Below are positions 35,498 through 44,543 of a DNA stretch of 64,000 nucleotides, in pieces. The notes beneath the pieces were generated by a model, which did no database searches, was not told where the DNA came from, and saw only the letters and a program-made list of their open reading frames with translations. Source of the stretch: Nostoc sp. 'Peltigera membranacea cyanobiont' N6 (GTDB taxonomy: Bacteria > Cyanobacteriota > Cyanobacteriia > Cyanobacteriales > Nostocaceae). Within the stretch, counting starts at the first letter, position 1; each line of letters begins with the position of its first letter. The stretch spans positions 6,014,501 through 6,078,500 of the forward strand of contig NZ_CP026681.1 in the NCBI RefSeq assembly GCF_002949735.1. The letters run 5' to 3'. The translations under genes were made by a program, and so were the position numbers.

Positions 35498-36556
35498 ATG
35501 TCTGAGAAAACTCTGACCAACGCTGTTGAAGATATATCTCAACATCAGGCTCTGACACAGCAGATCAACGTCGTTCAGGTAGATTTAGAAGAATTACCAG
35601 ATATTGCTCAAGAGAAGTTATCATTCGATATTTTTTCGAGTGCGATCGCTATCAGCAACCTAATTCTTCAATCGGGCAAATTATTGTTCACAAATACTGC
35701 TCAAGAATTAAAAATAAATTGGCTATTCATCCGACGCGATATTACAATGTCAATTGTGCCTGGATTGTTATTTACTATAACTGCTTTAGTAAATTATCCT
35801 CCCAACTCTTTGGCTAATGTTATATCGATATTAGCTGGTAGTTTAATCTATTTTTGGTTATGTATTACGTCATTTTGTATATCCAATCAAATCACCGATA
35901 TCGAAGAAGACAAAATCAACAAGCCAGACCGTCCATTAGTCCAAGGCATCATTTCTGATGGCGGCGCTCAGATTCGCGGGTATATATTTATGATGCTATT
36001 TACAGCAGTAGCTTGGTGCTTAGGAGTAATTGAATGGGCAATTTTATGGCAGTTCAGTTTTATTGCTCATAACAACCTGGGTGGTGCAAAACATTGGATG
36101 ACCAAAAATGTTTTCAGCGGATTTGGAATCATGTCTGAGATGGGAGCAGCTTGGCAAATAGTAGCACCAATTTCTCCTATTGTTTGGTTATGGCTGGTGA
36201 TATTATGTAGTGCCTGTATAATTCTGATATCTGTTCAAGATTTTCGTGATATTCCAGGCGATAAAGCAATTGGTAGGAATACATTTCCACTAGTATTTGG
36301 AGAGGATGTAAGTCGGATTTTAGTAAGTATTTGCTTTTTAGCGTACCCACTTTTAATCCATTTATGTTTGATGATGCCAGCAGGCAATACTTTAGTAGTT
36401 ATGCTGTGGGATATTGCGCTTTTCTTGTTGAGTTGTATTATTGCTGTACGATTATTAGTTTTGCGTTCTTATGCCGCAGATCATAAAACTTACTTACTCT
36501 TTACTGCTTGGTATTGCTTATTATTGACTAGTTCAATTTTCATTCTACGCGTGTAA
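35498..36556 (+). CDS. UbiA-family prenyltransferase-like membrane protein
   Basis: A 352-residue protein with about nine membrane helices starting near residue 85. Both UbiA signatures are present: NQITDIEED (130-138, pattern NxxxDxxxD) and DFRDIPGD (248-255), which bind the Mg-diphosphate of a prenyl donor. Members attach an isoprenoid chain to an aromatic or other acceptor (as in chlorophyll, quinone and tocopherol synthesis). The roughly 80-residue polar N-terminal extension is unusual. Some cluster relatives act as cyclases. Gene position suggests a meroterpenoid-like step or a neighbouring function. Confidence 0.87.
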   Translation: MSEKTLTNAVEDISQHQALTQQINVVQVDLEELPDIAQEKLSFDIFSSAIAISNLILQSGKLLFTNTAQELKINWLFIRRDITMSIVPGLLFTITALVNYPPNSLANVISILAGSLIYFWLCITSFCISNQITDIEEDKINKPDRPLVQGIISDGGAQIRGYIFMMLFTAVAWCLGVIEWAILWQFSFIAHNNLGGAKHWMTKNVFSGFGIMSEMGAAWQIVAPISPIVWLWLVILCSACIILISVQDFRDIPGDKAIGRNTFPLVFGEDVSRILVSICFLAYPLLIHLCLMMPAGNTLVVMLWDIALFLLSCIIAVRLLVLRSYAADHKTYLLFTAWYCLLLTSSIFILRV

Positions 36557-36589
36557 ATAGTTCAATCTATCCGTTTGGAGAATTATCCG

Positions 36590-37174
36590 ATGGAATTAAA
36601 GCTCGGCATTGCTACCGCTGGTTTTACCCTATCTGTTGCTGTTATGGGTGTTAAACCTGCACAAGCTTTCGATTTTACTTATACAAACACAACAATAGGT
36701 CAACCTACATGGACTCGTCCCTTTGTCGCCAATGAAGTAAACATTCCTACTCTACCTTCAGGTATAGGTACAGTTGCTAGTTATAGTACATTCGAGTTCA
36801 AAGTTGACACTAAAGGTTTGTATAATTTTCTGAGTATTGCTACAAACCCAACAGAATGGGACAACTACTTGTTTTTGTACACAGATAGCTTTAACCCAAA
36901 CAACCCACTGCTAAATGCTGTCATTGGTAATGACGACTTTCCCAAAAGAGGCCGTTCTGGTTTCAATAATGTATCTTTGACTACAGATAAAAACTACTTC
37001 TTAGTCACAACAGGGTATTTTGATGCCAGTCAAGGAGTATTCGAGAATACAATCTCTGGATCTGGCAAAGTAGTCAAAACTGTTCCTGAACCACCTATTA
37101 TTTTAGGTTCTGCGATCGCTATGGTTATGGGTTGGTTAATAAAGCGCTTTTCCAAAGCCTGCCAATCGGCATAA
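36590..37174 (+). CDS. PEP-CTERM exported protein
   Basis: A 194-residue secreted protein. The start ATG at 36590 follows TTGGAGAAT. It has a signal peptide (about residues 1-25, cleavage after PAQA). The central beta-rich domain contains WDNYLFLYTDSFNPNNPL and DKNYFLVTTGYF, like bacterial pre-peptidase C-type or PEP-CTERM surface domains. The C-terminus is the PEP-CTERM sorting signal: VPEPPIILGSAIAMVMGWL then the basic KRF. It would be processed by an exosortase. It is only 33 bases after the prenyltransferase gene, so possibly in the same transcript. Confidence 0.87.
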   Translation: MELKLGIATAGFTLSVAVMGVKPAQAFDFTYTNTTIGQPTWTRPFVANEVNIPTLPSGIGTVASYSTFEFKVDTKGLYNFLSIATNPTEWDNYLFLYTDSFNPNNPLLNAVIGNDDFPKRGRSGFNNVSLTTDKNYFLVTTGYFDASQGVFENTISGSGKVVKTVPEPPIILGSAIAMVMGWLIKRFSKACQSA

Positions 37175-37381
37175 TTATAAATTTTGCTCAATGCACGACA
37201 AATTAAGAGTTTTTGGTAGTATTCTGGATGTGCCTTGACCAGTAAGCACAGGACGATAGCCAATAATTGGTGTTCCCGAAAAAAATTTGCGATTTCTGTC
37301 GAAATGTCCATAAATTAAACGTCATATAATTGAGCGCGGAAAATACCAAACTCGAAATCAACTCACAACAGAGGAACTAAC

Positions 37382-37741
37382 ATGCAATACGCAATCCTAG
37401 TCTACGAAAGCGAAACCAATTTCAATAATCGTACAGATGAACAGGAGAAAGATGCTTATTGGGGCGCTTTCAGTTCCTATGCAAAGGCTCTAGCTGAAGC
37501 TGGTGCGATCGCAGGCGGTGCTGCGCTTTATCAGCCTCATGCTGGCACAACAGTGCGATTGCGCGATGGTCAACGGCATGTCCAAGACGGCCCTTACGCC
37601 GACACCAAAGAGCAACTTGGCGGTTTCTTCCTCATAGATGTACCAGATTTGGATGCAGCTCTGGATTGGGCGGCTCGTTGTCCGGGAGCCGCTGACGGTG
37701 CAATTGAAGTTAGACCTTTCTTGCCAATGACTCAAGGCTAA
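37382..37741 (+). CDS. YCII/DGPF-domain protein
   Basis: A 119-residue protein with the motif DGPYADTKEQLGGFFLIDV, the DGPF signature of YCII-related proteins. The stop overlaps the start of the next gene in TAATG form. DGPF proteins are the conserved partners of ECF42-type sigma factors. The biochemical activity is unknown. Confidence 0.92.
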   Translation: MQYAILVYESETNFNNRTDEQEKDAYWGAFSSYAKALAEAGAIAGGAALYQPHAGTTVRLRDGQRHVQDGPYADTKEQLGGFFLIDVPDLDAALDWAARCPGAADGAIEVRPFLPMTQG

Positions 37742-38976
37742 TGACTACTGTGAATGCACGTCAAGCCGCAGAACTCGCAGCACGTAACTCATACGGGCAA
37801 TTAGTTGCATATCTGGCAGTTCGCACACATGATGTGGCTGCTGCGGAAGATGTGCTTGGCGATGCATTCCTGGCTGCGTTGAAAGCTTGGCCAGAAAAAG
37901 GTGTCCCTGATAATCCAGAAGCATGGCTGCTGCTAACTGCACGGCGTCGCCTGATCGATGATGCCCGACACGCTAAGGTGAAAGCCTCAGCAGCCTATGC
38001 ACTCAAGCTGATAGCTGATGATGTGCAACAGGAGACATCTTTAGAAGTTTTGTTCCCAGACGATCGCGTAAAGCTCCTATTTATCTGTGCCCACCCAGCG
38101 ATTGATGCAGGTATCCGTACCCCCTTAATGCTGCAAACAGTGCTTGGGCTGAATGCTGCTCAGATTGCCTCAGCTTTTCTGATCGCCCCAGTAACAATGA
38201 GCCAACGCCTCGTCCGTGCCAAAGCTAAGATTCGAGATGCTGGTATTGCCTTCGAGTTGCCAGAAGCCAAAGATTTGGCGATGCGCTTGGATGCTGTGCT
38301 AGAGGCAATCTATGCTGCCTATAGTAATGGCTGGGAAAACGTGACTGGGGTCGATCCACGGCGTAAGGGTTTAACAGAAGAAGCAATCTGGTTAGCACGT
38401 CTGTGTGTACAACTCTTACCAGAAGAACCTGAGGCACGGGGGCTATTAGCGCTGATGTTACATTGTGAAGCGCGGCGTGATGCCCGTCGGACGAAAAACG
38501 GTGCTTATATTCCGCTTTTAGAGCAAGACGTTACACTTTGGTCGCAGCCAATGTTAAACGAGGCGGAGCGCGAACTTGCCGAAGCAGCAAAATTTAAGCA
38601 GCTTGGAAAGTTTCAGTTGGAAGCTGCTATTCAATCGACACATGCTCAACGGAGAGTGACTGAGCGCACAGATTGGCAGACTTTAGCACTTTTATATGAA
38701 GGGTTGATTCAGTTTTCGCCAACACTGGGTGCTTTAGTTGGACATGCCGCAGCGATCGCAGAAGCCAAAGGGTTGGAACAAGGTCTGGCGCTCCTCGAAG
38801 CACTCCCTGCCGAGTCTGTCAAAAGTTATCAGCCATATTGGGCGCTCAAAGCTCACCTGCTTAAGCATTTGGGTCAGAATTCACAAGCTAAACAGGCTTA
38901 CAGCCGTGCCATCGGTCTAGTAGAAGATTCAGCTATCCGCGAGTTTCTTGTTCGTCAATCTAGCGTTATCAGCTAA
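37741..38976 (+). CDS. ECF-type RNA polymerase sigma factor, ECF42-like
   Basis: A 411-residue sigma factor. The N-terminal region 2 includes DVAAAEDVLGDAFLAALKAWP and PEAWLLLTARRRLIDDAR. Region 4 follows (LNAAQIASAFLIAPVTMSQRLVRAKAKIRDA), then a long C-terminal extension of TPR-like helices (about 195-411), the layout of ECF42 proteins. No anti-sigma gene is seen, as expected for this group, where the extension is thought to control activity. It is translationally coupled to the DGPF gene. Targets are unknown; it could control its own pair. Confidence 0.92.
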   Translation: MTTVNARQAAELAARNSYGQLVAYLAVRTHDVAAAEDVLGDAFLAALKAWPEKGVPDNPEAWLLLTARRRLIDDARHAKVKASAAYALKLIADDVQQETSLEVLFPDDRVKLLFICAHPAIDAGIRTPLMLQTVLGLNAAQIASAFLIAPVTMSQRLVRAKAKIRDAGIAFELPEAKDLAMRLDAVLEAIYAAYSNGWENVTGVDPRRKGLTEEAIWLARLCVQLLPEEPEARGLLALMLHCEARRDARRTKNGAYIPLLEQDVTLWSQPMLNEAERELAEAAKFKQLGKFQLEAAIQSTHAQRRVTERTDWQTLALLYEGLIQFSPTLGALVGHAAAIAEAKGLEQGLALLEALPAESVKSYQPYWALKAHLLKHLGQNSQAKQAYSRAIGLVEDSAIREFLVRQSSVIS

Positions 38977-39194
38977 TACGAATTTAAGTTGCGATCGCTC
39001 TCCCAAAAAGATTTGTACCATCAAACTGTAAAAAACAGGATAAGTCAGGAGTAAAACAGATTATATAGCTAAATTTGAGAGTAAAACTGTCTACTTCATA
39101 AAATTTTAATTGGCTGTATTTATTCTTGTATTTTTTATCTAAATATATACGATCTCAATGTAATTAGTATTTTTATATATAAGGATTTAACTCA

Positions 39195-40001
39195 ATGTTG
39201 ATAAACACTAAAAATGATATGTACCATAGTTTTCACAAGCAATATAAAGAAATTATCCCCTCTGTTTTTGGCATCATAATTCTGTTAATTGTATGGTATT
39301 TAATCAGCTTAAATCCTGAAACATCACTGCCTTCTCCTTTTAAAGTTATAACTGATACCTGGGACTTAATTATCGATCCCTTTTTTAACAAGGGAGGTAA
39401 TAACAAAGGATTGTTTTGGTTGGTTCTTGACAGCCTTGGACGAGTAATTTTTGGCTACTCCCTAGCTGCAATAGTAGGTATTCTTGTCGGTTTTATTATT
39501 AGCTTGAATAAATTTACTAGACTTGCATTCGACCCAATTATCCAACTGTTGCGCCCGGTTGCACCTCTGGCTTGGCTACCTCTTGCTCAGGCTATTTTCC
39601 TCAAACCCGATCCCTCAGCTATCTTTGTAATCTTTATCACGGCAATTTGGCCAATCATCCTTAATACTGCTTTGGGTGTGCAATTGATTCCTAGAGATTA
39701 CACCAACGTTTCTAAGATTTTAGAATTCACAATTTTTGAGAACTTTTTTAAAATCTTACTGCCTGCTACACTTCCCTATATTTTTACAGGATTAAGGATT
39801 GCACTCGGTCTATCTTGGTTAGCTGTTGTTGCATCTGAGATGTTACTTTCTTACGATGGAATTGGCTTTTTTATCGTCAATGCATACAACAACTCAGATA
39901 TTAGTGAAATCATCTTGGCAATTATTTACTTGGGTGGAGTTGGTCTAATTCTAGACAAAATGATGGCTTATCTATCCTTCAAATTAACTCCACAAGAATA
40001 G
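39195..40001 (+). CDS. ABC transporter permease, NrtB/SsuC-like
   Basis: A 268-residue inner-membrane permease with about six helices. The conserved cytoplasmic loop for ATPase coupling is visible near IPRDYTNVSKILEFTIFENFFKILLPATLPYIFTGLRIALG. This is the family of nitrate, bicarbonate, sulfonate and taurine importers. It is the first gene of permease, ATPase, binding protein. The substrate cannot be assigned from the permease. Confidence 0.9.
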   Translation: MLINTKNDMYHSFHKQYKEIIPSVFGIIILLIVWYLISLNPETSLPSPFKVITDTWDLIIDPFFNKGGNNKGLFWLVLDSLGRVIFGYSLAAIVGILVGFIISLNKFTRLAFDPIIQLLRPVAPLAWLPLAQAIFLKPDPSAIFVIFITAIWPIILNTALGVQLIPRDYTNVSKILEFTIFENFFKILLPATLPYIFTGLRIALGLSWLAVVASEMLLSYDGIGFFIVNAYNNSDISEIILAIIYLGGVGLILDKMMAYLSFKLTPQE

Positions 40002-40048
40002 CCTACTTACAGAAAAAACTTATAAGATATAAGAGGAATATAATAAAT

Positions 40049-40876
40049 ATGTCTAGTTTTGTTGAAATTAAAGCGATAAAAAAAGAATTTAAACTATCGG
40101 ATGGTAGTAAAAATATTGTCCTCCAAGATATTAACCTGAAAATCATGCCGGGAGATTTTGTTTCCCTCATCGGTCATTCTGGTTGTGGTAAGTCTACCTT
40201 ACTTAATATTGTGGCTGGCTTGGAAAAAGCAACACAAGGCTATGTGCAAGTTGACGGTCAATTAGTACGCAGACCTGGTTCCGATCGGATGATGGTGTTT
40301 CAGAACTATTCCCTCTTACCTTGGTTAACTGCTTGGGACAATGTTGCCTTAGCTGTTGATAAGGTAATGCGTCATAAATCCAAGAAAGAACGCTATCAGC
40401 TTATTGCTGATTCCCTAGAAATGGTGGGGCTAAAAGATGCCATTCGCAAAAAACCAACACAACTTTCTGGCGGAATGAAGCAACGAGTGGCGCTAGCACG
40501 AGCCTTAGCGATTAAGCCCAAGCTGCTACTTTTGGATGAACCATTTGGAGCTTTGGATGCTCTGACTCGTAGTTCTCTGCAAACTGAGTTGATGCATATT
40601 TGTAATACAAACGATATCACTGCCATGATGGTTACTCATGATGTAGATGAAGCACTATTGCTCTCTAATCGCGTGGTAATGTTGAAAAATGGCCCTGGTG
40701 CAACCATCGATCAAGTTTTGGAAGTGCCTTTTGTATATCCTCGATTCCCGACGGAGATTATGGATAGTACTAAATATCATGCACTCCGGCATGAGATGAT
40801 GCAATTTCTGCACAGACAGCAGCAGGTTAAATATATAGAAAGCCAAGTTTTAAGCGTTTTGCCTAAATCAGTTTAG
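40049..40876 (+). CDS. ABC transporter ATP-binding protein, NrtD/SsuB-like
   Basis: A 275-residue ATPase with Walker A GHSGCGKST, Q-loop FQNYSLLPWLTAWDN, signature LSGGMKQR and Walker B LLLLDEPFGALDALTR. The VFQNYSLLPW segment and C-terminal PFVYPRFPTEI tail are like nitrate or bicarbonate ABC ATPases. It lies 47 bases after the permease gene. Confidence 0.93.
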   Translation: MSSFVEIKAIKKEFKLSDGSKNIVLQDINLKIMPGDFVSLIGHSGCGKSTLLNIVAGLEKATQGYVQVDGQLVRRPGSDRMMVFQNYSLLPWLTAWDNVALAVDKVMRHKSKKERYQLIADSLEMVGLKDAIRKKPTQLSGGMKQRVALARALAIKPKLLLLDEPFGALDALTRSSLQTELMHICNTNDITAMMVTHDVDEALLLSNRVVMLKNGPGATIDQVLEVPFVYPRFPTEIMDSTKYHALRHEMMQFLHRQQQVKYIESQVLSVLPKSV

Positions 40877-41249
40877 ACTCTATCACACAAACTTAGCTAG
40901 TACAATATTTAAGCTAGTAATGAAAAGTTTGTAGTAAGCACTTTAGTGCTTAGAAAATTAAGGACTAAAGCTCTTAATTTTCTCCTAGTAGAATTCGTAA
41001 TTACCACCATGATGGCATTTTCAATTGCATAGTTAAATTTGCTAGAAAAACATGGGGATACTGTTATAGCGTTTCCTAATCACATGAGGGACATCATAGC
41101 CCCCTCCTCGCTTGCGGGGAGGGGGTTGGGGGTGGGGTTCAGTACCTACTTAACCGAGAACCGCTATATACAGAGATGCAATTTAAATAACGATTAGCTT
41201 ATTACTATCAAAGTATATATATCTGTTTACTTGCAAGAGATGAATCGAT
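40877..41249. other. Intergenic region with dispersed repeats
   Basis: Between the ATPase and binding-protein genes. It holds a repeat of the GTAGTAAGCACTTTAGTGCTTA family (40914-40991) and the common palindromic GAGGGGGTTGGGGGTGGGGTT block (41099-41142) framed by ATAGCG and CGCTAT. No gene is seen. Confidence 0.6.
40914..40991. repeat. Dispersed palindromic repeat, second copy
   Basis: GTTTGTAGTAAGCACTTTAG followed by TGCTTAGAAAATTAAGGACT, with CTAGTA at both ends. It is the inverted relative of 22693-22748. Confidence 0.7.
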
Positions 41250-42557
41250 ATGGCAAAGCTTTCCAGACGCAAATTTTTAGCAACCACAGGTGCAGCAGCA
41301 CTACTGACTCAAACCATAACCCATCATGGCACTTCTGGCTCCCCTCTTACCCAGTTGAGTTCAGGTGTATATGCTGGTTATAGCGATACTCCTGAGGTGA
41401 CAACCGCTAAACTGGGCTTCGTCGCTGTTACCAGCTGTTCTCCTTTAATTATCGCCAAAGCTAAAGGCTTTTTTGCTAAGTATGGTATGCCTGATGTCCA
41501 GGTAAATAAGCAGGCTTCTTGGGCTGTTACGCGTGACAAACTGATGTTAAGTTCAGCCGATGGTGGCTTGGATGGTGCCCATTTACTCTTTCCTATGACA
41601 TACCTGATCGCTACAGGAGAGATTACATACGGTCGTAAAATACCTATATATATCCTGGCTCGTTTGAATTTGAATGGACAAGGGATTTCACTTGCCAATG
41701 CCCATAAAAATTTAAATCTTGGTTTGGACAGTTTTGCCCTCAAATCAGCTTTGGCTCAGAAGGCGTTGACTGGAGAAATCTCCCGCTTTGCTATTCCCTA
41801 TCGACGGGTAACAGGAGATTTTTTCATGCGCTGGTGGCTTGCTTACGGGGGTATTGATCCGGAACGAGATGCATCCCTGATGGTGGTACCACCGCCTCAA
41901 ATGGTAGCTAACATGCGCGGTGGGACGATGGATGGTTTTTGTGTGGTCGATCCTTGGCATCATCGTTTGATTAAACAGAAGCTTGGATACTCAGCTGTAA
42001 CTAGTGGAGAGTTGTGGAACAATCACCCTGAAAAAGCACTCGCCATGCGTGGTAACTGGGTAGATAAGCATCCTAAGGCAGCTAAAGCACTGCTAGCTGC
42101 TGTTTTGGAAGCTCAGATGTGGTGCGATCGCCCTGAAAATAAGGAGGAAATGGTAAGGATTCTCTCACAACGCCAATGGATGGGAATCAAAAGTGATTTA
42201 CTTCGCGATCGCTTACTGGGCAAGTTCGATTATGGAAACGATCGCGTCGTAGAAAATAGTCCTCATGCGATTAAGTTTTGGCGCAATAATGCTTCCTACC
42301 CTTACAAAAGCCATGATTTGTGGTTTTTAATTGAAGATATGCGATGGGGGCATCGTTCCCCAGAATTTCAGACTAAACCTTTAATTGAGGCTGTAAATCG
42401 CGAAGATTTGTGGCGAGAAGCAGCTAAACTTATTGGTCAAGAAAAAGCGATTCCGCCAAATACATCACGGGGCATAGAGAAGTTTTTTAATGGTCTGGAG
42501 TTTGACCCGGAAAATCCTCAGGCTTATTTAAATGCTCCGACGATTAGAAAAGTTTAA
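41250..42557 (+). CDS. ABC transporter substrate-binding protein, NrtA/CmpA-like, Tat signal
   Basis: A 435-residue periplasmic binding protein. The N-terminus SRRKFLATTGAAALL is a twin-arginine signal. The body resembles the NrtA/CmpA nitrate and bicarbonate receptors (MVVPPPQMVANMRGGTMDGFCVVDPWHHR, GNWVDKHPKAAKALLAAVLEAQMW). It would deliver substrate to the permease and ATPase upstream. A 373-base, repeat-filled gap separates it from them, so it may have its own promoter. Nitrate, nitrite, bicarbonate or an organic anion are all possible. Confidence 0.9.
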   Translation: MAKLSRRKFLATTGAAALLTQTITHHGTSGSPLTQLSSGVYAGYSDTPEVTTAKLGFVAVTSCSPLIIAKAKGFFAKYGMPDVQVNKQASWAVTRDKLMLSSADGGLDGAHLLFPMTYLIATGEITYGRKIPIYILARLNLNGQGISLANAHKNLNLGLDSFALKSALAQKALTGEISRFAIPYRRVTGDFFMRWWLAYGGIDPERDASLMVVPPPQMVANMRGGTMDGFCVVDPWHHRLIKQKLGYSAVTSGELWNNHPEKALAMRGNWVDKHPKAAKALLAAVLEAQMWCDRPENKEEMVRILSQRQWMGIKSDLLRDRLLGKFDYGNDRVVENSPHAIKFWRNNASYPYKSHDLWFLIEDMRWGHRSPEFQTKPLIEAVNREDLWREAAKLIGQEKAIPPNTSRGIEKFFNGLEFDPENPQAYLNAPTIRKV

Positions 42558-42817
42558 TGAGTATTTACAACACAACATTAGGGAATTTCAAAAAATAAAA
42601 CATTCCACTACAATGATTATTATTATAAAATTACTGTTTCTTGATTTTCTTGGGATAATTTATTCTTTGCAAGTCCCTAAACCCGCTTGTCAATAGCGTT
42701 TGAGATGCGCTTCCCCTGAGAAGATATCTTAAAGGATGTTTTAAAAGTATATCGAATTTCATCGGTGAAGCTGAGTTCAATATTCCTGATTATTTCCGGG
42801 AAGACTTAGAAACTGTA

Positions 42818-43306
42818 ATGCGGGAAGGAATAGTGGATAACTCAGAGTTTGCCATTTGCGAAAACTTGATTTACCCAGTTTTGAAGGAAGTTTGGAAGAG
42901 ATACAGTAGCAAGTTTATTTTATGGAGTCATGAGTCATTAAATTATGACGAAAAATTATCAGGTTTTCCTGAATATATTTTAGCAAAAAAATCTCCTTTA
43001 GGAAAAGTCGTTTTTGACAAGCCATACTTCATTTTAGTGAAGGCAAAGCAAGATAACTTTGAAACTGGTTGGGCACAGTGTCTGGCAGAAATGATTGCTG
43101 CTCAAAGACTTAATGGTGAATTGAAAATAGTTATATTTGGCATAGTTTCTAATGGAGCTTCATGGCAATTTAGCAAGCTAAAGGATGAAGTATTTACTAG
43201 AAATATCATTTTCTACTCTATTCAAGAGCTAGATAAATTATTTGCTGCTGTCAATTACGTATTTCAACAGTGTGAATTGCAGCTAAATAATCTGGTGACT
43301 GCTTAA
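42818..43306 (+). CDS. Hypothetical protein, N-terminus probably truncated
   Basis: 162 residues from ATG at 42818. The frame stays open upstream and continues to read protein-like (IGEAEFNIPDYFREDLETV) without a credible start codon, so the N-terminus seems lost or the start non-canonical. The middle part (YFILVKAKQDNFETGWAQCLAEMIAAQ) recalls PD-(D/E)XK-type cyanobacterial hypothetical proteins with a VKAK strand and a QCLAEM helix. Function unknown; it is next to cas6 but also widely found alone in cyanobacteria, as far as I can judge. Confidence 0.6.
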   Translation: MREGIVDNSEFAICENLIYPVLKEVWKRYSSKFILWSHESLNYDEKLSGFPEYILAKKSPLGKVVFDKPYFILVKAKQDNFETGWAQCLAEMIAAQRLNGELKIVIFGIVSNGASWQFSKLKDEVFTRNIIFYSIQELDKLFAAVNYVFQQCELQLNNLVTA

Positions 43307-43342
43307 CTAATCCCCACAAGGGGACAAAAGCAGATAAGCATT

Positions 43343-43364
43343 TTCCCCCAAAGGGGATGGAAAT
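43343..43364 (+). repeat. CRISPR-repeat-like hairpin in the cas6 leader
   Basis: TTCCCCCAAAGGGGATGGAA plus AT matches 19 of 22 bases of the 3' part of the repeat of the array at 50 kb (read on that array's minus strand, TTCCCCTAACGGGGATGGAA plus AC). It lies 40 bases upstream of the cas6 ATG, in the sense orientation, with the hairpin and the 8-base handle region kept. Confidence 0.7.
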
Positions 43365-43403
43365 TGAGTAGAATATTTGACATCATTTGCATAGCAATTA
43401 GCG

Positions 43404-44543
43404 ATGTCAAAAGCAGCTACATCTACTAGGCAAAAAGCCAAGCCCAAGTTAGAGTCTCTTCCCACATGGGCTGACGACACTGAACTGGTGGGATTGGTAT
43501 TTGACCTTGAGCCAACCACTTCCACTTCCCTCTACTCCCAGTACACCATTGGACTCCATGCCTGGTTTCTTGACCAAGTACGGCAACTCAACCCAGAACT
43601 TTCTGCATATCTGCACGATGGGGAGTCGGAAAAGCCCTTCAATATTTCGGCGCTGTCAGGTCAACTTCTTGCCAGTGGGAGACAATTGCAACTAGAAGCC
43701 AAGCAAATTTATCGCTGGCACGTTAATGCTTTGTCTCCAAGAGTCGTGCAGTTTCTCAAACAATGGTTAACCGAACTGCCCCAAATCCTGGACTTAAGAG
43801 ATGCTCCCCTGCAAATAAAACAGGTGAGTATTGCCCATCCATCGGCTACCTACGCGCAACTATTGCAGTTATCACCAGAGAAACCCTCTAACGTCAACTT
43901 CAGTTTTGTCTCCCCTACCAGCTTTCGCCGCAAGGGTCATCATTTCCCCCTCCCGGTGCCAGTTAATCTCTTTCATAGCTACCTGCGACGCTGGAATGAC
44001 TTTTCGGGAATGCCTATTGAACCAGAACCTTTTCTCGACTGGATAGATGAAGGGGTAATTATCCATCAGCATCGTTTGGAATCGATGAAGGTAGCAGCTG
44101 GTAAACGAGGTTCGGTGACAGGATTCACAGGGGTAATGTCTTGTGGTTTGAGTAAGCCTGCTTTGGCTAACTCTGAATTTACCCAGTTATTTTATGCTTT
44201 GGCAAGACTCGCTCCCTACTGCGGTACGGGACACAAAACTACTTTTGGATTGGGACAAACTCGCTTAGATTGGGTGGAACCAGAGGTAAGCTCACCGACT
44301 CAGGTGCTAACAAATCTGCTGGGAGAACGCATTGATGAATTGACAGCCCTATTCACCGCACAACGAAAACGTACAGGAGGCGATCGCACTGATAAAATTG
44401 CTTCTACTTGGGCAACTATCTTAGCACGCCGGGAGATGGGAGAATCATTACAGGTTATATCTCAAGATTTAGAAATGCCTTACGCTACGGTGAAAACTTA
44501 CGTAAAATTAGCCCGTCGGATGCTCAGAACATTCACACTTTGA
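43404..44543 (+). CDS. cas6: Cas6 CRISPR RNA endonuclease with C-terminal helix-turn-helix-like tail
   Basis: A 379-residue Cas6-family RNase that cuts pre-crRNA repeats. The C-terminal glycine-rich motif is at residues 272-286 (CGTGHKTTFGLGQT). A first ferredoxin-like half contains YTIGLHAWFLDQV with His52, a candidate catalytic residue. GSVTGFTGVMSC is a second RNA-contact loop. Residues about 330-379 (ARREMGESLQVISQDLEMPY then ATVKTYVKLARRML) form an added helix-turn-helix-like tail not needed for the Cas6 fold. No other cas genes are in the window. It may process the array 6 kb downstream. Confidence 0.9.
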   Translation: MSKAATSTRQKAKPKLESLPTWADDTELVGLVFDLEPTTSTSLYSQYTIGLHAWFLDQVRQLNPELSAYLHDGESEKPFNISALSGQLLASGRQLQLEAKQIYRWHVNALSPRVVQFLKQWLTELPQILDLRDAPLQIKQVSIAHPSATYAQLLQLSPEKPSNVNFSFVSPTSFRRKGHHFPLPVPVNLFHSYLRRWNDFSGMPIEPEPFLDWIDEGVIIHQHRLESMKVAAGKRGSVTGFTGVMSCGLSKPALANSEFTQLFYALARLAPYCGTGHKTTFGLGQTRLDWVEPEVSSPTQVLTNLLGERIDELTALFTAQRKRTGGDRTDKIASTWATILARREMGESLQVISQDLEMPYATVKTYVKLARRMLRTFTL

